Of a stretch of DNA of 64,000 bases, positions 1 through 9,141 are shown one piece after another. Positions within the stretch are counted from its first letter, which is position 1. Each line of letters begins with the position of its first letter. Source of the stretch: an uncultured Methylophaga sp. (GTDB lineage: Bacteria > Pseudomonadota > Gammaproteobacteria > Nitrosococcales > Methylophagaceae); contig NZ_CAMYKO010000002.1 of NCBI RefSeq assembly GCF_947259025.1, positions 186,001 to 250,000 on the forward strand, written 5' to 3'. A model generated the notes under the pieces. It was not told the origin of the DNA and did not search any database. It was given only the letters and a program-made list of their open reading frames with translations. Made by a program: the position numbers and the translations under genes.

Positions 1-23
1 CTTTGCATGGAGAATTACGCTAA
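1..23 (+). CDS. Possible 3' end of carB (carbamoyl-phosphate synthase large subunit), partial
   Basis: One frame of the first bases reads LHGELR followed by a TAA stop at 21-23, which shares its last base with the greA ATG. A 1-nt stop/start overlap is typical of a translationally coupled upstream gene. In many gammaproteobacteria carB sits directly before greA, so a carB tail is the best guess. Six codons are too few to prove it; this is inference from synteny. Confidence 0.3.
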
Positions 24-499
24 TGGCAGTACCCATTACCTTGCGCGGTGCGGAAGCACTGAAGGACGAACTGAAACAGCTGAAAACCGTGGCCCGGCCC
101 GAGGTTGTAGCGGCGATCGCGGAAGCCCGTGAACACGGCGATTTGAAAGAAAACGCCGAGTATCATGCGGCACGCGAGCAACAGAGCTTTATCGAAGGCC
201 GTATCCAGGAGTTGGAAGGCACGCTGTCTGAGTCACAGATCATCGATCCGGCGACCTTGCCGCAGGATGGTCGGGTTGTGTTTGGTGTGACTGTGACCTT
301 GCTCAATATTGATAACGATGCCGAGGTTCAATATCAGATAGTCGGTGACTATGAGTCTGATATTAAACTGAACCGGATTTCGGTGTCGTCACCGATTGCC
401 CGTGCTTTGATCGGCAAGGAAATTGATGATGTGGTCACGGTGCAGGCGCCGGGCGGCAACATTGAATACGAAGTTGTTGAAATCACTTACCAGGGCTAA
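23..499 (+). CDS. greA: Transcription elongation factor GreA
   Basis: The 158-residue product matches the usual GreA length. GreA enters the RNA polymerase secondary channel and stimulates cleavage of backtracked transcripts. The N-terminal half (about residues 1-75) is the coiled coil, with the characteristic acidic tip in [15 protein letters not shown] (two Asp/Glu residues that position Mg2+ in the polymerase active site). The C-terminal half is the FKBP-like domain ending [16 protein letters not shown] ribosome-binding site lies about 10 nt before the ATG. The gene heads a same-strand run that continues through ftsH, folP and glmM. Identification is secure. Confidence 0.97.
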   Translation: MAVPITLRGAEALKDELKQLKTVARPEVVAAIAEAREHGDLKENAEYHAAREQQSFIEGRIQELEGTLSESQIIDPATLPQDGRVVFGVTVTLLNIDNDAEVQYQIVGDYESDIKLNRISVSSPIARALIGKEIDDVVTVQAPGGNIEYEVVEITYQG

Positions 500-507
500 G
501 CGAACTG

Positions 508-960
508 ATGTTTTCCGGTTACAGCGGTGAACGGCTGATTTTAACGCTCTGGGTAGGCAGCTTATGGGCTATTGGCTATCTTGCCGTACCCATGGCCTTT
601 GCTACTCTGGAGTTACAAGTTGCCGGCGCTTATGCCGGCAAACTGTTTTATGCGGTCAATATTCTGGGTGTGGTATCGGCCGTGATTTTGCTGATCAGCC
701 GTTTATTTGTGTTCGGCCTGGCTCACTTTCATCGCTATTGGCGTAGTTGGATGTTGCTGTTGATGTTGGCGATCAGTCTGGCTTTTATTGGTTTTATCCA
801 GCCGGAAATGCAGGCACTCAAGGCGCAGGGCGAGCAAAATGCTGCCCGCTTTGGAGATTGGCACAAACTCAGTGAAAACCTGTATCTGCTGCTCAGCCTG
901 TTCGGTCTGATGCTGGTTCTGACCACGGATAAGCGTGCAGAAGCCGGAGGCGAAAGCTGA
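508..960 (+). CDS. DUF4149 family integral membrane protein
   Basis: This 150-residue hydrophobic protein has about four predicted membrane helices: near residues 9-30, 42-68, 78-97 and 125-142. It resembles the DUF4149 (TMEM205-like) family, whose biochemical role is unknown. The start is 8 nt after greA and the stop is 2 nt before rlmE, so it is probably co-transcribed with both. A gene of this family is often found near greA or rlmE in gammaproteobacteria. The Shine-Dalgarno sequence is weak, suggesting translation by reinitiation after greA. No catalytic motif is visible. Confidence 0.8.
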   Translation: MFSGYSGERLILTLWVGSLWAIGYLAVPMAFATLELQVAGAYAGKLFYAVNILGVVSAVILLISRLFVFGLAHFHRYWRSWMLLLMLAISLAFIGFIQPEMQALKAQGEQNAARFGDWHKLSENLYLLLSLFGLMLVLTTDKRAEAGGES

Positions 961-962
961 TT

Positions 963-1580
963 ATGGCCAAGAGCAAATCCAGTCAGAACTGGCTCAAGGA
1001 ACACTTTGATGACCAGTATGTCAAAAAAGCCCAACAAGCCGGCCATCGCTCACGGGCGACCTTCAAGCTGGATGAAATCGACAAGAAAGACAAGTTGATC
1101 CGGCCCGGTATGAGCGTGGTTGATCTGGGCGCGGCTCCCGGTGGCTGGTCCGATTACGCGCTGAGCAAAGTCGGTGAAAAGGGCACCGTGGTGGCGCTGG
1201 ATATTCTACCGATGACGCCACTGACCGGTGTGCATTTTATTGAGGGGGACTTCCGCGAAGATGTGGTGCTGGAAGAACTCGAACAAATTCTGGACGGTCG
1301 ACAGATAGACCTTGTTTTATCGGATATGGCCCCCAATATGACAGGTGTAGGGTCGATTGATCAGCCCGCCAGTATGCATCTGGTGGAACTGGCCCTGGAT
1401 TTTGCCGTCACTAACCTGAGTAAACAGGGGAGTTTGCTGGTCAAAGTTTTCCAGGGCGAGGGCTTTGATGAATTTCTGAAGGCCATGCGTGACAGCTTTA
1501 ACAAAGTGGTCACCCGTAAACCGGACGCCTCGCGAGCCAGGAGTCGTGAAGTCTACCTGCTCGGGCGCGGCCTCAAATAG
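963..1580 (+). CDS. rlmE: 23S rRNA 2'-O-methyltransferase RlmE (FtsJ/RrmJ)
   Basis: RlmE methylates the 2'-OH of U2552 in the A loop of 23S rRNA, a late step of 50S assembly. The 205-residue sequence shows the S-adenosylmethionine motif [16 protein letters not shown] (about residues 48-63). The K-D-K-E catalytic tetrad is recognisable: Lys in the N-terminal SRATFKL segment, Asp in [12 protein letters not shown], Lys in [10 protein letters not shown] and Glu in [10 protein letters not shown]. It precedes ftsH, the classic ftsJ-ftsH (heat-shock) arrangement, with 29 nt between the genes. No sigma-32 promoter was identified with confidence. Confidence 0.97.
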   Translation: MAKSKSSQNWLKEHFDDQYVKKAQQAGHRSRATFKLDEIDKKDKLIRPGMSVVDLGAAPGGWSDYALSKVGEKGTVVALDILPMTPLTGVHFIEGDFREDVVLEELEQILDGRQIDLVLSDMAPNMTGVGSIDQPASMHLVELALDFAVTNLSKQGSLLVKVFQGEGFDEFLKAMRDSFNKVVTRKPDASRARSREVYLLGRGLK

Positions 1581-1609
1581 TATATAGTGGTAACCAGAGG
1601 TACCAAACA

Positions 1610-3526
1610 TTGAATGACATGATGAAGAATATCGTTTTGTGGGTAGTCATCGCCGTCGTGCTGATGTCCGTGTTCAACAATTTCGGCCCGCAGAACTCAA
1701 CATCAAACGAGATGGATTACTCGACCTTTATTAGCAACGTCAAAAATGGCGGTGTGTCTAATGTCGAAATTCAGGGTCGAACCATCGAAGGTAAATTGAC
1801 CAACGGTGACAAGTTCACCACCTACAGCCCCGAATATGATCCGGGTCTGATTGGTGACCTGCTCGATAATGGTGTCTCCATCCAAGCCGAGCCGGTTGAG
1901 AAAACCAGCCTGCTGATGCAGATTTTCATTTCCTGGTTCCCGATGCTGCTGCTGATCGCCGTATGGATTTTCTTCATGCGTCAGATGCAGGGCGGTGGCG
2001 GCAAAAACCCGATGTCATTCGGTAAAAGCAAAGCCCGCATGCTCAGCGATGACCAGGTCAAAATCACCTTTAAAGATGTCGCCGGCGTCGAAGAGGCCAA
2101 AGAAGAAGTGGCCGAGCTGGTCGACTTCCTGCGTGATCCGAGCAAATTCCAGAAACTGGGTGGTCGTATCCCCCGCGGTATTTTGATGGTCGGTTCACCG
2201 GGTACCGGTAAAACCCTGCTGGCGAAAGCGATTGCCGGTGAAGCCAAGGTGCCGTTCTTTACTATCTCCGGTTCTGACTTCGTGGAGATGTTTGTCGGTG
2301 TTGGTGCTTCGCGTGTTCGTGACATGTTCGAACAGGCCAAGAAACACGCGCCGTGCATTATCTTTATCGACGAGATTGATGCGGTCGGTCGTCATCGTGG
2401 TGCCGGTCTGGGCGGCGGTAACGACGAGCGTGAACAGACACTGAACCAGTTGCTGGTGGAAATGGACGGTTTCGAGGGTAACGAGGGCGTCATTGTCATC
2501 GCCGCGACTAACCGTCCTGACGTGCTGGATCCGGCGCTGCTGCGTCCGGGCCGTTTCGACCGCCAAGTGGTAGTGCCTCTGCCTGATATCCGTGGTCGTG
2601 AACAGATTATCAACGTTCATCTGCGTAAAGTACCGGCGGCAGAAGATGTCGAAGCCCGCGTGATCGCCCGTGGTACACCCGGCTTCTCAGGTGCCGATCT
2701 GGCGAACCTGGTTAACGAAGCGGCCCTGTTTGCTGCCCGTGCCAACAAGCGCCTGGTCAGCATGGAAGAACTGGAACTGGCGAAAGACAAAATCATGATG
2801 GGGGCTGAGCGCCGCTCTATGGTGATGAGCGACAAGGAAAAAGAACTGACCGCCTATCATGAGGCCGGTCACGCCATTGTTGGCCGACTGGTACCGGGTC
2901 ATGATCCGGTCTATAAAGTCAGTATTATTCCGCGTGGCCGTGCTCTGGGTGTCACCATGTTCCTGCCCACCGAAGATAAGTACAGCTTTACCAAGCAGCA
3001 GTTGGAAAGTCAGATTTCCAGCCTCTACGGCGGTCGTCTGGCAGAAGAAATGATCTTCGGTGAGGAAGCCGTCACAACCGGTGCCTCCAATGATATTCAG
3101 CGTGCTACCGAGCTGGCGCACAATATGGTCACCAAGTGGGGCCTGTCAGACAACATGGGCCCGATGTCCTATGGCGAAGATGAAGGCGAAGTGTTCCTGG
3201 GTCGCAGTGTGACCCAGCACAAGTCAGTGTCAGATCTGACTGCCAAGCAGATTGATGAGGATGTGCGTGCGGTGATCAGCCGCAACTATGAGCGTGCTCA
3301 GCATCTGCTGGACGAGAACATGGATAAACTGCACGCCATGGCACAACTCCTGATCAAGTATGAAACCATCGACAGTGATCAGATCGACGCGATTATGGAA
3401 GGTCGTGAGCCGGGTGAGCCTAAAGGCTGGAGCGACAGTTCCAACAACCCGCCGCCATCGGCCAGCGCTGAATCTGATGACAGCGATGAAGCGCCTTCCG
3501 GCAAACCAGCAGATCAACTGCACTGA
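1610..3526 (+). CDS. ftsH: ATP-dependent zinc metalloprotease FtsH
   Basis: FtsH is the inner-membrane AAA+ protease that degrades misfolded membrane proteins and regulatory substrates. In its 638 residues, two membrane helices (about 6-24 and 103-122) flank a periplasmic domain. The AAA module has Walker A GSPGTGKT, Walker [12 protein letters not shown] and the second region of homology ending in [11 protein letters not shown]. The zinc protease motif is HEAGH in [12 protein letters not shown]. The C-terminus is a low-complexity Ser/Asp/Pro tail. The chosen start is TTG at 1610, 9 nt after an AGAGG; ATG codons at 1619 and 1622 are alternatives, and the E. coli N-terminus aligns with either. 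folP follows after 15 nt. Confidence 0.98.
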   Translation: MNDMMKNIVLWVVIAVVLMSVFNNFGPQNSTSNEMDYSTFISNVKNGGVSNVEIQGRTIEGKLTNGDKFTTYSPEYDPGLIGDLLDNGVSIQAEPVEKTSLLMQIFISWFPMLLLIAVWIFFMRQMQGGGGKNPMSFGKSKARMLSDDQVKITFKDVAGVEEAKEEVAELVDFLRDPSKFQKLGGRIPRGILMVGSPGTGKTLLAKAIAGEAKVPFFTISGSDFVEMFVGVGASRVRDMFEQAKKHAPCIIFIDEIDAVGRHRGAGLGGGNDEREQTLNQLLVEMDGFEGNEGVIVIAATNRPDVLDPALLRPGRFDRQVVVPLPDIRGREQIINVHLRKVPAAEDVEARVIARGTPGFSGADLANLVNEAALFAARANKRLVSMEELELAKDKIMMGAERRSMVMSDKEKELTAYHEAGHAIVGRLVPGHDPVYKVSIIPRGRALGVTMFLPTEDKYSFTKQQLESQISSLYGGRLAEEMIFGEEAVTTGASNDIQRATELAHNMVTKWGLSDNMGPMSYGEDEGEVFLGRSVTQHKSVSDLTAKQIDEDVRAVISRNYERAQHLLDENMDKLHAMAQLLIKYETIDSDQIDAIMEGREPGEPKGWSDSSNNPPPSASAESDDSDEAPSGKPADQLH

Positions 3527-3541
3527 AAAGGACTTCTGCTG

Positions 3542-4381
3542 ATGTTGTATGACTGTGCGGGCAAGTCACTGGATTTGTCCGCTCCTCGCATTATGGGCAT
3601 TGTCAATGTTACCCCCGACTCCTTTTCGGACGGGGGTAAATTCTTTTCACGCGATGCTGCGCTCAAACAAGCCCTGCAACTGGTCGAAGATGGTGCCGAT
3701 ATTCTTGATATCGGCGGTGAATCAACACGGCCCGGCTCCGATCCGGTGGCACTGCAGGAAGAAATTGACCGGGTAGTCCCGGCGATTGAGGCCATCAGCG
3801 CCGAAGTCGATGTGCCTATCTCCATTGACACCATGAAAGCCGAAGTGATGCGCGCCGCCGTATCGGCCGGAGCTGGCCTGATTAATGACGTCAATGCCCT
3901 GCGCGGTGACGGCGCCTTACAGGCTGCCGCTGAGCTGGATGTCCCGGTCTGTATTATGCATATGCAGGGTACGCCGCAGACCATGCAGCAAGAGCCGGAT
4001 TATGAAGATGTGGTGTCGGAAGTGGAAGCCTTCCTGCTGGAGCGGGTTGAAGCTTGTGAACAGGCCGGCATCAAGGCTGACAAGATTATGCTGGACCCAG
4101 GGTTTGGTTTTGGCAAAAGAGCACGGCATAATCTGCGTTTAATGAAACATTTATCGCGCTTCACCCGGCTGCCGTATCCGGTACTGGTGGGCGTGTCACG
4201 CAAATCGATTATCGGCGATATGCTCAAGGTCAGTGTGGATGAGCGTCTCGCCGGCAGTCTGGCTCTGGCGTCCATTGCCGTTTGGCAGGGTGCCAAATTG
4301 ATCCGGACTCACGATGTAAAAGAAACGGCGCAGGCAGTAAAACTGACCCAGCACGTACAGCAGGTAGAAGACTTTGACTAG
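3542..4381 (+). CDS. folP: Dihydropteroate synthase
   Basis: FolP condenses 6-hydroxymethyl-7,8-dihydropterin pyrophosphate with p-aminobenzoate to give dihydropteroate; it is the sulfonamide target. The 279-residue TIM-barrel protein carries [16 protein letters not shown] near its N-terminus, the loop binding pyrophosphate and pABA. It also has the second signature [14 protein letters not shown], the pterin-binding Asp in LINDVNAL, and DPGFGFGK in the pterin site. It follows ftsH by 15 nt and its end overlaps the glmM start, the usual ftsH-folP-glmM order. Confidence 0.97.
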   Translation: MLYDCAGKSLDLSAPRIMGIVNVTPDSFSDGGKFFSRDAALKQALQLVEDGADILDIGGESTRPGSDPVALQEEIDRVVPAIEAISAEVDVPISIDTMKAEVMRAAVSAGAGLINDVNALRGDGALQAAAELDVPVCIMHMQGTPQTMQQEPDYEDVVSEVEAFLLERVEACEQAGIKADKIMLDPGFGFGKRARHNLRLMKHLSRFTRLPYPVLVGVSRKSIIGDMLKVSVDERLAGSLALASIAVWQGAKLIRTHDVKETAQAVKLTQHVQQVEDFD

Positions 4382-5720
4382 ACAACGACGTTATTTCGGC
4401 ACCGACGGCATTCGCGGCCGGGTCGGTGATGGGGTGGTGACACCCGATTTTGTTCTAAAACTGGGTTGGGCCGTGGGCCGGGTGCTGGCTAACGGTAAAA
4501 ACAGCCGCGTTATTATCGGTAAAGACACCCGGATTTCCGGCTATATGTTCGAATCGGCGTTGCAGGCTGGGCTCTCTGCGGCCGGTGTGGATATTTACCT
4601 GCTAGGCCCGATGCCGACCCCGGCAGTCGCTTATTTGACCCGGACTTTCCATGCCCAGGCTGGTATCGTCATCAGCGCTTCGCATAACCCTTATCACGAT
4701 AACGGCATCAAGTTCTTCTCGGCCCAGGGCACCAAGCTGCCTGATGATATCGAGCTGGAAATTGAAGCAATGCTGGAACAGCCGCTGGAAACGGTTGATT
4801 CAACCCGGCTGGGTAAGGCCCATCGGATTGACGATGCCGCCGGCCGTTATATCGAATTCTGCAAAAGCACGATCCCCTCAGGCGTGGATTTATCCAATCT
4901 GAAACTGGTGGTTGATTGTGCTCATGGTGCCACCTATCACGTGGCGCCCGATGTCTTCCGTGAATTGGGCGCTGAAGTGATGGTGATGGGCGCCGAGCCG
5001 GATGGTTTTAATATCAATCAGCATTGCGGTTCCACTGAACCCAGCCTGCTGCAGCAGGCAGTGCTGGAGAACAAGGCCGACCTGGGCATTGCGCTGGACG
5101 GTGACGGTGACCGACTGATCATGGTGGATCACCGCGGTGAGATCGTCGATGGCGATGAACTGTTGTTTATCATTGCCCGTTCGCGCCAGCGTCAGGGCGA
5201 CAGCAGCAATGATATTGTCGGTACCCAGATGTCCAACCTGGGCCTGGAGCATGCGCTGGAGAAATTTGATATGGCCCTGCACCGGGCCAAAGTCGGCGAC
5301 CGCTATGTCATGGAAAAACTGCAGCAGGTAGGCGGCCAACTGGGCGGTGAAGCCTCGGGTCATATTATCTGTCTGGACAAGACCACCACCGGCGACGGTA
5401 TCGTTGCGGCACTGCAGGTGCTGGCCGAAATTCAGCAGTCGGGTAACAGCCTGCATGCACTGCGCTCCGTGGTGACCAAGTATCCGCAGCAACTGATTAA
5501 TGTGCGGGTCAAAAAAATGGTCGATATTGATGCCAATGAAGACATTACCCGCGCTGTTGAGGCGGTGGAAGCAGAACTGGGCAGTGAAGGCCGGGTATTG
5601 CTGAGGCCGTCCGGCACCGAGCCGGTAATTCGGGTAATGGTGGAAGGCCGTGATGCGCCTCTGACCAAAAAGCTGGCCCAGCAACTGGCTTCCACTATCG
5701 AGGGCGTGCTCAAAGGCTGA
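4374..5720 (+). CDS. glmM: Phosphoglucosamine mutase
   Basis: GlmM interconverts glucosamine-6-phosphate and glucosamine-1-phosphate on the way to UDP-GlcNAc, feeding peptidoglycan and lipopolysaccharide. The 448-residue sequence begins [13 protein letters not shown]. The phosphoserine loop is [11 protein letters not shown], with the catalytic Ser at about residue 103. The Mg2+ loop is ALDGDGDRL, the sugar loop GEASGH, and the phosphate-binding segment [13 protein letters not shown]. The start is a TTG at 4374 lying inside the end of folP (8-nt overlap). No ATG or GTG is available before the conserved FGTDGIRG block, so the TTG start is well supported. Confidence 0.97.
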   Translation: MTRQRRYFGTDGIRGRVGDGVVTPDFVLKLGWAVGRVLANGKNSRVIIGKDTRISGYMFESALQAGLSAAGVDIYLLGPMPTPAVAYLTRTFHAQAGIVISASHNPYHDNGIKFFSAQGTKLPDDIELEIEAMLEQPLETVDSTRLGKAHRIDDAAGRYIEFCKSTIPSGVDLSNLKLVVDCAHGATYHVAPDVFRELGAEVMVMGAEPDGFNINQHCGSTEPSLLQQAVLENKADLGIALDGDGDRLIMVDHRGEIVDGDELLFIIARSRQRQGDSSNDIVGTQMSNLGLEHALEKFDMALHRAKVGDRYVMEKLQQVGGQLGGEASGHIICLDKTTTGDGIVAALQVLAEIQQSGNSLHALRSVVTKYPQQLINVRVKKMVDIDANEDITRAVEAVEAELGSEGRVLLRPSGTEPVIRVMVEGRDAPLTKKLAQQLASTIEGVLKG

Positions 5721-5759
5721 TCCGGCTTTTGCTTGCTGCGGTTTTTGCTGATTCTGATT

Positions 5760-5768
5760 TGTTATACA
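5760..5768 (+). promoter_or_regulatory. Possible extended -10 promoter element upstream of tpiA
   Basis: The sequence TGTTATACA is a TG-n-TATACA extended -10 element, about 90 nt before the tpiA start in the 139-nt glmM-tpiA gap. No good -35 lies 17 nt upstream, which an extended -10 promoter tolerates. This would let tpiA-secG-tRNA-Leu be transcribed apart from the ftsH-folP-glmM operon. Pattern match only. Confidence 0.4.
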
Positions 5769-5859
5769 ATAGCCGAGTTATTTAGCTCGCAGCTTTTGCC
5801 CCAGGGCCTGAGACTGTATCGGGCTGTCCTGTCTTTTCTGCATTCGAGAGATCGTATTT

Positions 5860-6645
5860 GTGCGTAAACCGCTGGTTGCTGGTAATTGGAAAATGAACGG
5901 CTCTAGCGTGAGTAACCGGGCATTGCTGCAAGGCATATTGTCGCGGGCAGAGAGCTTTTCCGCGGTTGATGTGGCCTTGTTTCCACCCGCTGTCTATCTG
6001 CAGCAGGTACAACAGGCACTGAGTGGCACTGGCCTTTACTGGGGAACACAGAATCTATCTCAGTTTAACCAAGGCGCCTATACCGGTGAAATCTCGGCGA
6101 CCATGCTGGCGGACTTTGGCTGCCATTATGTGCTGATTGGTCACTCGGAAAGACGTTGTCTCTATGCTGAACTGGATCTGGACCAACGGGTTCTGGATCG
6201 CATCGTGGCTGAAAAGTATGAAATGGCAGTAAAGGCTGGGATCACGCCAATTATCTGTATTGGTGAGAGTCCGGACGAGCATGCGGTGGGCCGCACCGAA
6301 GAGGTCGTCGCCCGCTTGCTGGATACGGTGATTGCCTATCAGGGCGTCAAAGGCCTCGCGCATACCGTGCTCGCTTATGAGCCGGTCTGGGCCATCGGCA
6401 CCGGCCGATCGGCAACACCCGAATGGGCGCAGGATGTACACAGCTTCATGCGTCAGCGGGTGGCGAAACATGATCCAGACATTGCCCGTGATCTGCGAAT
6501 ACTTTACGGCGGCAGCATAAACGGTGATAATGCTGCGCCATTGTTTTTACAACCTGACGTTGATGGTGGGCTGGTCGGTGGCGGCTCGCTCAATGCCGAT
6601 GAGTTCATCAGAATCTGTCAGGCCGCGGTTTTGAAATTAGGTTAA
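5860..6645 (+). CDS. tpiA: Triosephosphate isomerase
   Basis: TpiA interconverts dihydroxyacetone phosphate and glyceraldehyde-3-phosphate. The 261-residue TIM barrel has the substrate-binding Lys in VAGNWKMNG, the electrophilic His in LIGHSERR, and the catalytic Glu in [13 protein letters not shown] followed by the flexible loop 6. The phosphate-binding LYGGSING and GLVGGGSL complete the active site. It starts with GTG at 5860; the conserved N-terminus [13 protein letters not shown] immediately follows, so no other start fits. secG follows after 4 nt. Confidence 0.98.
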   Translation: MRKPLVAGNWKMNGSSVSNRALLQGILSRAESFSAVDVALFPPAVYLQQVQQALSGTGLYWGTQNLSQFNQGAYTGEISATMLADFGCHYVLIGHSERRCLYAELDLDQRVLDRIVAEKYEMAVKAGITPIICIGESPDEHAVGRTEEVVARLLDTVIAYQGVKGLAHTVLAYEPVWAIGTGRSATPEWAQDVHSFMRQRVAKHDPDIARDLRILYGGSINGDNAAPLFLQPDVDGGLVGGGSLNADEFIRICQAAVLKLG

Positions 6646-6649
6646 CTAC

Positions 6650-6988
6650 ATGCACGCTATAATTTTGACGGTACATATTATTGTCAGTCTGATGCTGATC
6701 GGCCTGGTGCTGATCCAGCATGGTAAAGGCGCCGATGCCGGTGCTGCCTTTGGCGGCGGTGGCGGCGGAGCCGGCGGTGGTGCTTCCGGCAGCCTGTTTG
6801 GCAGCCGCGGTTCGGCATCATTTCTAAGCCGCAGCAGTGCGATTCTGGCCGCCGTGTTTTTCGCGACCAGCCTGACCCTGGCCTACTTCTCAGTAGACAG
6901 GCCCGACCAGGCGCAAAGCGTGACCGAGACTGCCCCTGCCGGACAAACGACAGAACAAACTCCTGCAGACCTGCCGGAAATGCCTTAA
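6650..6988 (+). CDS. secG: Protein translocase subunit SecG
   Basis: SecG is the non-essential membrane subunit of the SecYEG channel that stimulates protein export. The 112-residue protein has two membrane helices, about 3-21 and 61-80. They flank the typical cytoplasmic loop starting [16 protein letters not shown], continuing through a Gly-rich stretch to [15 protein letters not shown]. The C-terminal tail is polar. tpiA-secG followed by tRNA-Leu is a conserved gammaproteobacterial order and supports the call. Confidence 0.96.
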   Translation: MHAIILTVHIIVSLMLIGLVLIQHGKGADAGAAFGGGGGGAGGGASGSLFGSRGSASFLSRSSAILAAVFFATSLTLAYFSVDRPDQAQSVTETAPAGQTTEQTPADLPEMP

Positions 6989-7005
6989 AATACGCACTCT
7001 TTTTA

Positions 7006-7091
7006 GCCGACGTGGTGAAATTGGTAGACACGCCATCTTGAGGGGGTGGTGGGCATAGCCCGTGGCGGTTCGACTCCGCCCGTCGGCACCA
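7006..7091 (+). tRNA. tRNA-Leu (anticodon GAG)
   Basis: An 86-nt class II tRNA. The acceptor arm pairs 7006-7012 (GCCGACG) with 7081-7087 (CGTCGGC), followed by discriminator A and an encoded CCA. The anticodon stem CCATC/GGTGG encloses loop TTGAGGG with anticodon GAG at 7040-7042. The long variable arm (GGGCATAGCCC) and the T-loop GTTCGACTC are present. It lies directly behind secG, its usual place in many gammaproteobacteria. Confidence 0.98.
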
Positions 7092-7102
7092 TGTAATATC
7101 GA

Positions 7103-7124
7103 AGCCCGAGTCATCGGGCTTTTT
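7103..7124 (+). terminator. Rho-independent terminator after tRNA-Leu
   Basis: AGCCCGA (7103-7109) and TCGGGCT (7114-7120) form a 7-bp stem with a 4-nt loop, followed by TTTT. It lies 12 nt past the tRNA 3' end and probably ends the tpiA-secG-tRNA transcript. Confidence 0.85.
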
Positions 7125-7197
7125 CATATCTGTTGCGGAAATGCTGCTATCCATAAGCAGCGCCTTCGACAGAGATAATCCGTCTGGAGTGCATGCC

Positions 7198-9141
7198 ATG
7201 GCCGATCCCCGTCGACCCCAACAGGCAGTCAATCCCGCGGTCAGACATCAGTGGCTGACACCGCTGAAAATTGCGTCTATCTATGCCATATTTGCCGCGC
7301 TCTGGATTATCTTTTCCGATTATGCGATTGAATTACTGGCGCTGAACAAAAACGTGCTGTCGACCATGCAGACCTGGAAAGGGCTGTTTTTTGTCAGCAT
7401 TACTGCGCTGATGGTGTTTGTACTGGTGCGGGTCTATTTTCTGCAGCAGCAGGCTTTAATCGAGCAACTCAACAGCAATCGCCAGCGGCTCAACCTGATC
7501 CTGGATTCAGTGCCGGGCGGTATCCGCGAAAATGATCTGGCAGGCCGGATCACCTATAGCAACCCCGGCTACCAGCAAATCATGGATTATCCACCAGAGT
7601 CGCTCCTGCATGCTTATGTCTGGGACTTTGAAGTCAGCGACAGCGATGCGCAGCAACTGCGTGATTATTTCTTTCACCTGGTCAAGCACCAGCCGACACC
7701 AGAGCCCTATATCAGCCGTTGTCTGACCAGGTATGGCCAGGAGCGAGTTACAGAGATTAACTGGGGCTATCAGTACGACAGCGAGGGGCAGTTGTCTGGC
7801 TTAATTTCAGTGATTTCCGATATCACCCAGATCCGCCAGCAAGAGCAGGAAATCGCGCATCTGGCTTATTACGATCCCCTCACCGGGCTGCCGAACCGCT
7901 TCCGTTCTCTGGAACAACTGGATAAACAGATCCGTAGTGCCGGACACAGCGGTCAGCAACTGGCCGTGATGGTGCTGGATTTGGATCACTTCAAGAAGGT
8001 CAATGACTCACTCGGTCATGATACCGGTGACCGTCTTTTACAGGCCCTGGTACTGCGTCTGCAGAAAATCCTGCAGCCACAGCAAATGCTGGGCCGGCTG
8101 GGCGGCGATGAATTCATTATCTTGCAGCGCCATCAGTCTGAAATAGACTCCTTGTCAGCTTTTATTGAGTTGGCACTGACACCGTTTAAGCAGGCATTCA
8201 GCATTGAAAACCGTGAAATGATGCTTACTGCCAGTGCCGGTGTGGCGGTTTATCCCGATGACGGCACTACGGCATCAGAGTTACTACGTAATGCCGATTC
8301 GGCCATGTTCCATGCCAAGGATAGCGGCCGCAATACTTTCAGCTATTTCACCCGCACGATGAATGTGGATGTGGCCCGGCGCTTCAGTATTGAGGAGCAG
8401 CTACATTCTGCCCTGGTGCAGGATCAGTTCAGTCTGGTTTATCAACCCCAGGTAGCGTTGAATAATGAACGCATCACCGGCGTAGAGGCACTGATCCGCT
8501 GGCATAACCCGCTGCTGGGTCAGGTTTCACCGGATGAATTTATTCCGGTCGCAGAGCAGAGCAGTCTGATCCTCTCGATTGGCCGATTTGTTCTGGCTGA
8601 GTCAATAAAAATGCTGGCAGACATCCAGCAGAGCCAGCCCGGTTTTCGCATGGCTATCAACCTGTCGCCGGTACAGTTTCGTGATCTCAGTCTGGTTGAC
8701 ACGATTGAGCAGCTTATTCGGCAATATCAGCTTGCACCGTCGACATTGGAACTGGAGATCACTGAGGGCGTGTTACTGAGTGGTGCGGCAACAGTCAAGT
8801 CGACACTGCAGGCGCTGAGTGAACTGGGCATCAGTCTGGCGATGGATGATTTTGGTACCGGCTATTCCTCGCTGAGTTATTTACGAAACTATCCTTTTGA
8901 TGTGCTGAAAATTGATCGCAGCTTTATTGCAGATATTGTCGAAGATCCGGCCGAGCGCGAACTGATTCATGCGATCGTGGCGATGTCCCAGGGACTGGGG
9001 ATCCGGGTTGTCGCCGAGGGTGTGGAGACTGCCGCACAGCGTGATTTCCTGGAAACGGTGGGCTGCGATTATGCCCAGGGCTACTATTTCAGCAAACCGC
9101 TACCCGCGGAGGAACTGCGAAGTCTGTTGAGCCAATCCTAG
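7198..9141 (+). CDS. Membrane-anchored PAS-GGDEF-EAL cyclic di-GMP protein
   Basis: This protein can in principle both make and degrade cyclic di-GMP. From the ATG at 7198 (647 aa): two membrane helices within about residues 23-85, then a PAS domain (about 90-220), a GGDEF domain with an intact GGDEF at 302-306, and an EAL domain starting at EAL 430-432. The EAL metal and catalytic motifs are all recognisable: EALIRW, NLSP, EITEG, DDFGTGYSSL, LKIDRSF and VAEGVET. The phosphodiesterase is therefore likely active. No RxxD inhibitory site precedes GGDEF. The 7198 start has GGAG 8 nt upstream; an in-frame ATG at 7141 lacks a well-spaced site. It converges on the kinase gene with a 4-nt overlap. 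Confidence 0.93.
   Translation: MADPRRPQQAVNPAVRHQWLTPLKIASIYAIFAALWIIFSDYAIELLALNKNVLSTMQTWKGLFFVSITALMVFVLVRVYFLQQQALIEQLNSNRQRLNLILDSVPGGIRENDLAGRITYSNPGYQQIMDYPPESLLHAYVWDFEVSDSDAQQLRDYFFHLVKHQPTPEPYISRCLTRYGQERVTEINWGYQYDSEGQLSGLISVISDITQIRQQEQEIAHLAYYDPLTGLPNRFRSLEQLDKQIRSAGHSGQQLAVMVLDLDHFKKVNDSLGHDTGDRLLQALVLRLQKILQPQQMLGRLGGDEFIILQRHQSEIDSLSAFIELALTPFKQAFSIENREMMLTASAGVAVYPDDGTTASELLRNADSAMFHAKDSGRNTFSYFTRTMNVDVARRFSIEEQLHSALVQDQFSLVYQPQVALNNERITGVEALIRWHNPLLGQVSPDEFIPVAEQSSLILSIGRFVLAESIKMLADIQQSQPGFRMAINLSPVQFRDLSLVDTIEQLIRQYQLAPSTLELEITEGVLLSGAATVKSTLQALSELGISLAMDDFGTGYSSLSYLRNYPFDVLKIDRSFIADIVEDPAERELIHAIVAMSQGLGIRVVAEGVETAAQRDFLETVGCDYAQGYYFSKPLPAEELRSLLSQS

Noticed and set aside
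7141-7197. Earlier start (ATG 7141) for the GGDEF/EAL gene
   Set aside because: No properly spaced ribosome-binding site, and the region lies close behind the tRNA terminator; ATG 7198 has GGAG at 8 nt.
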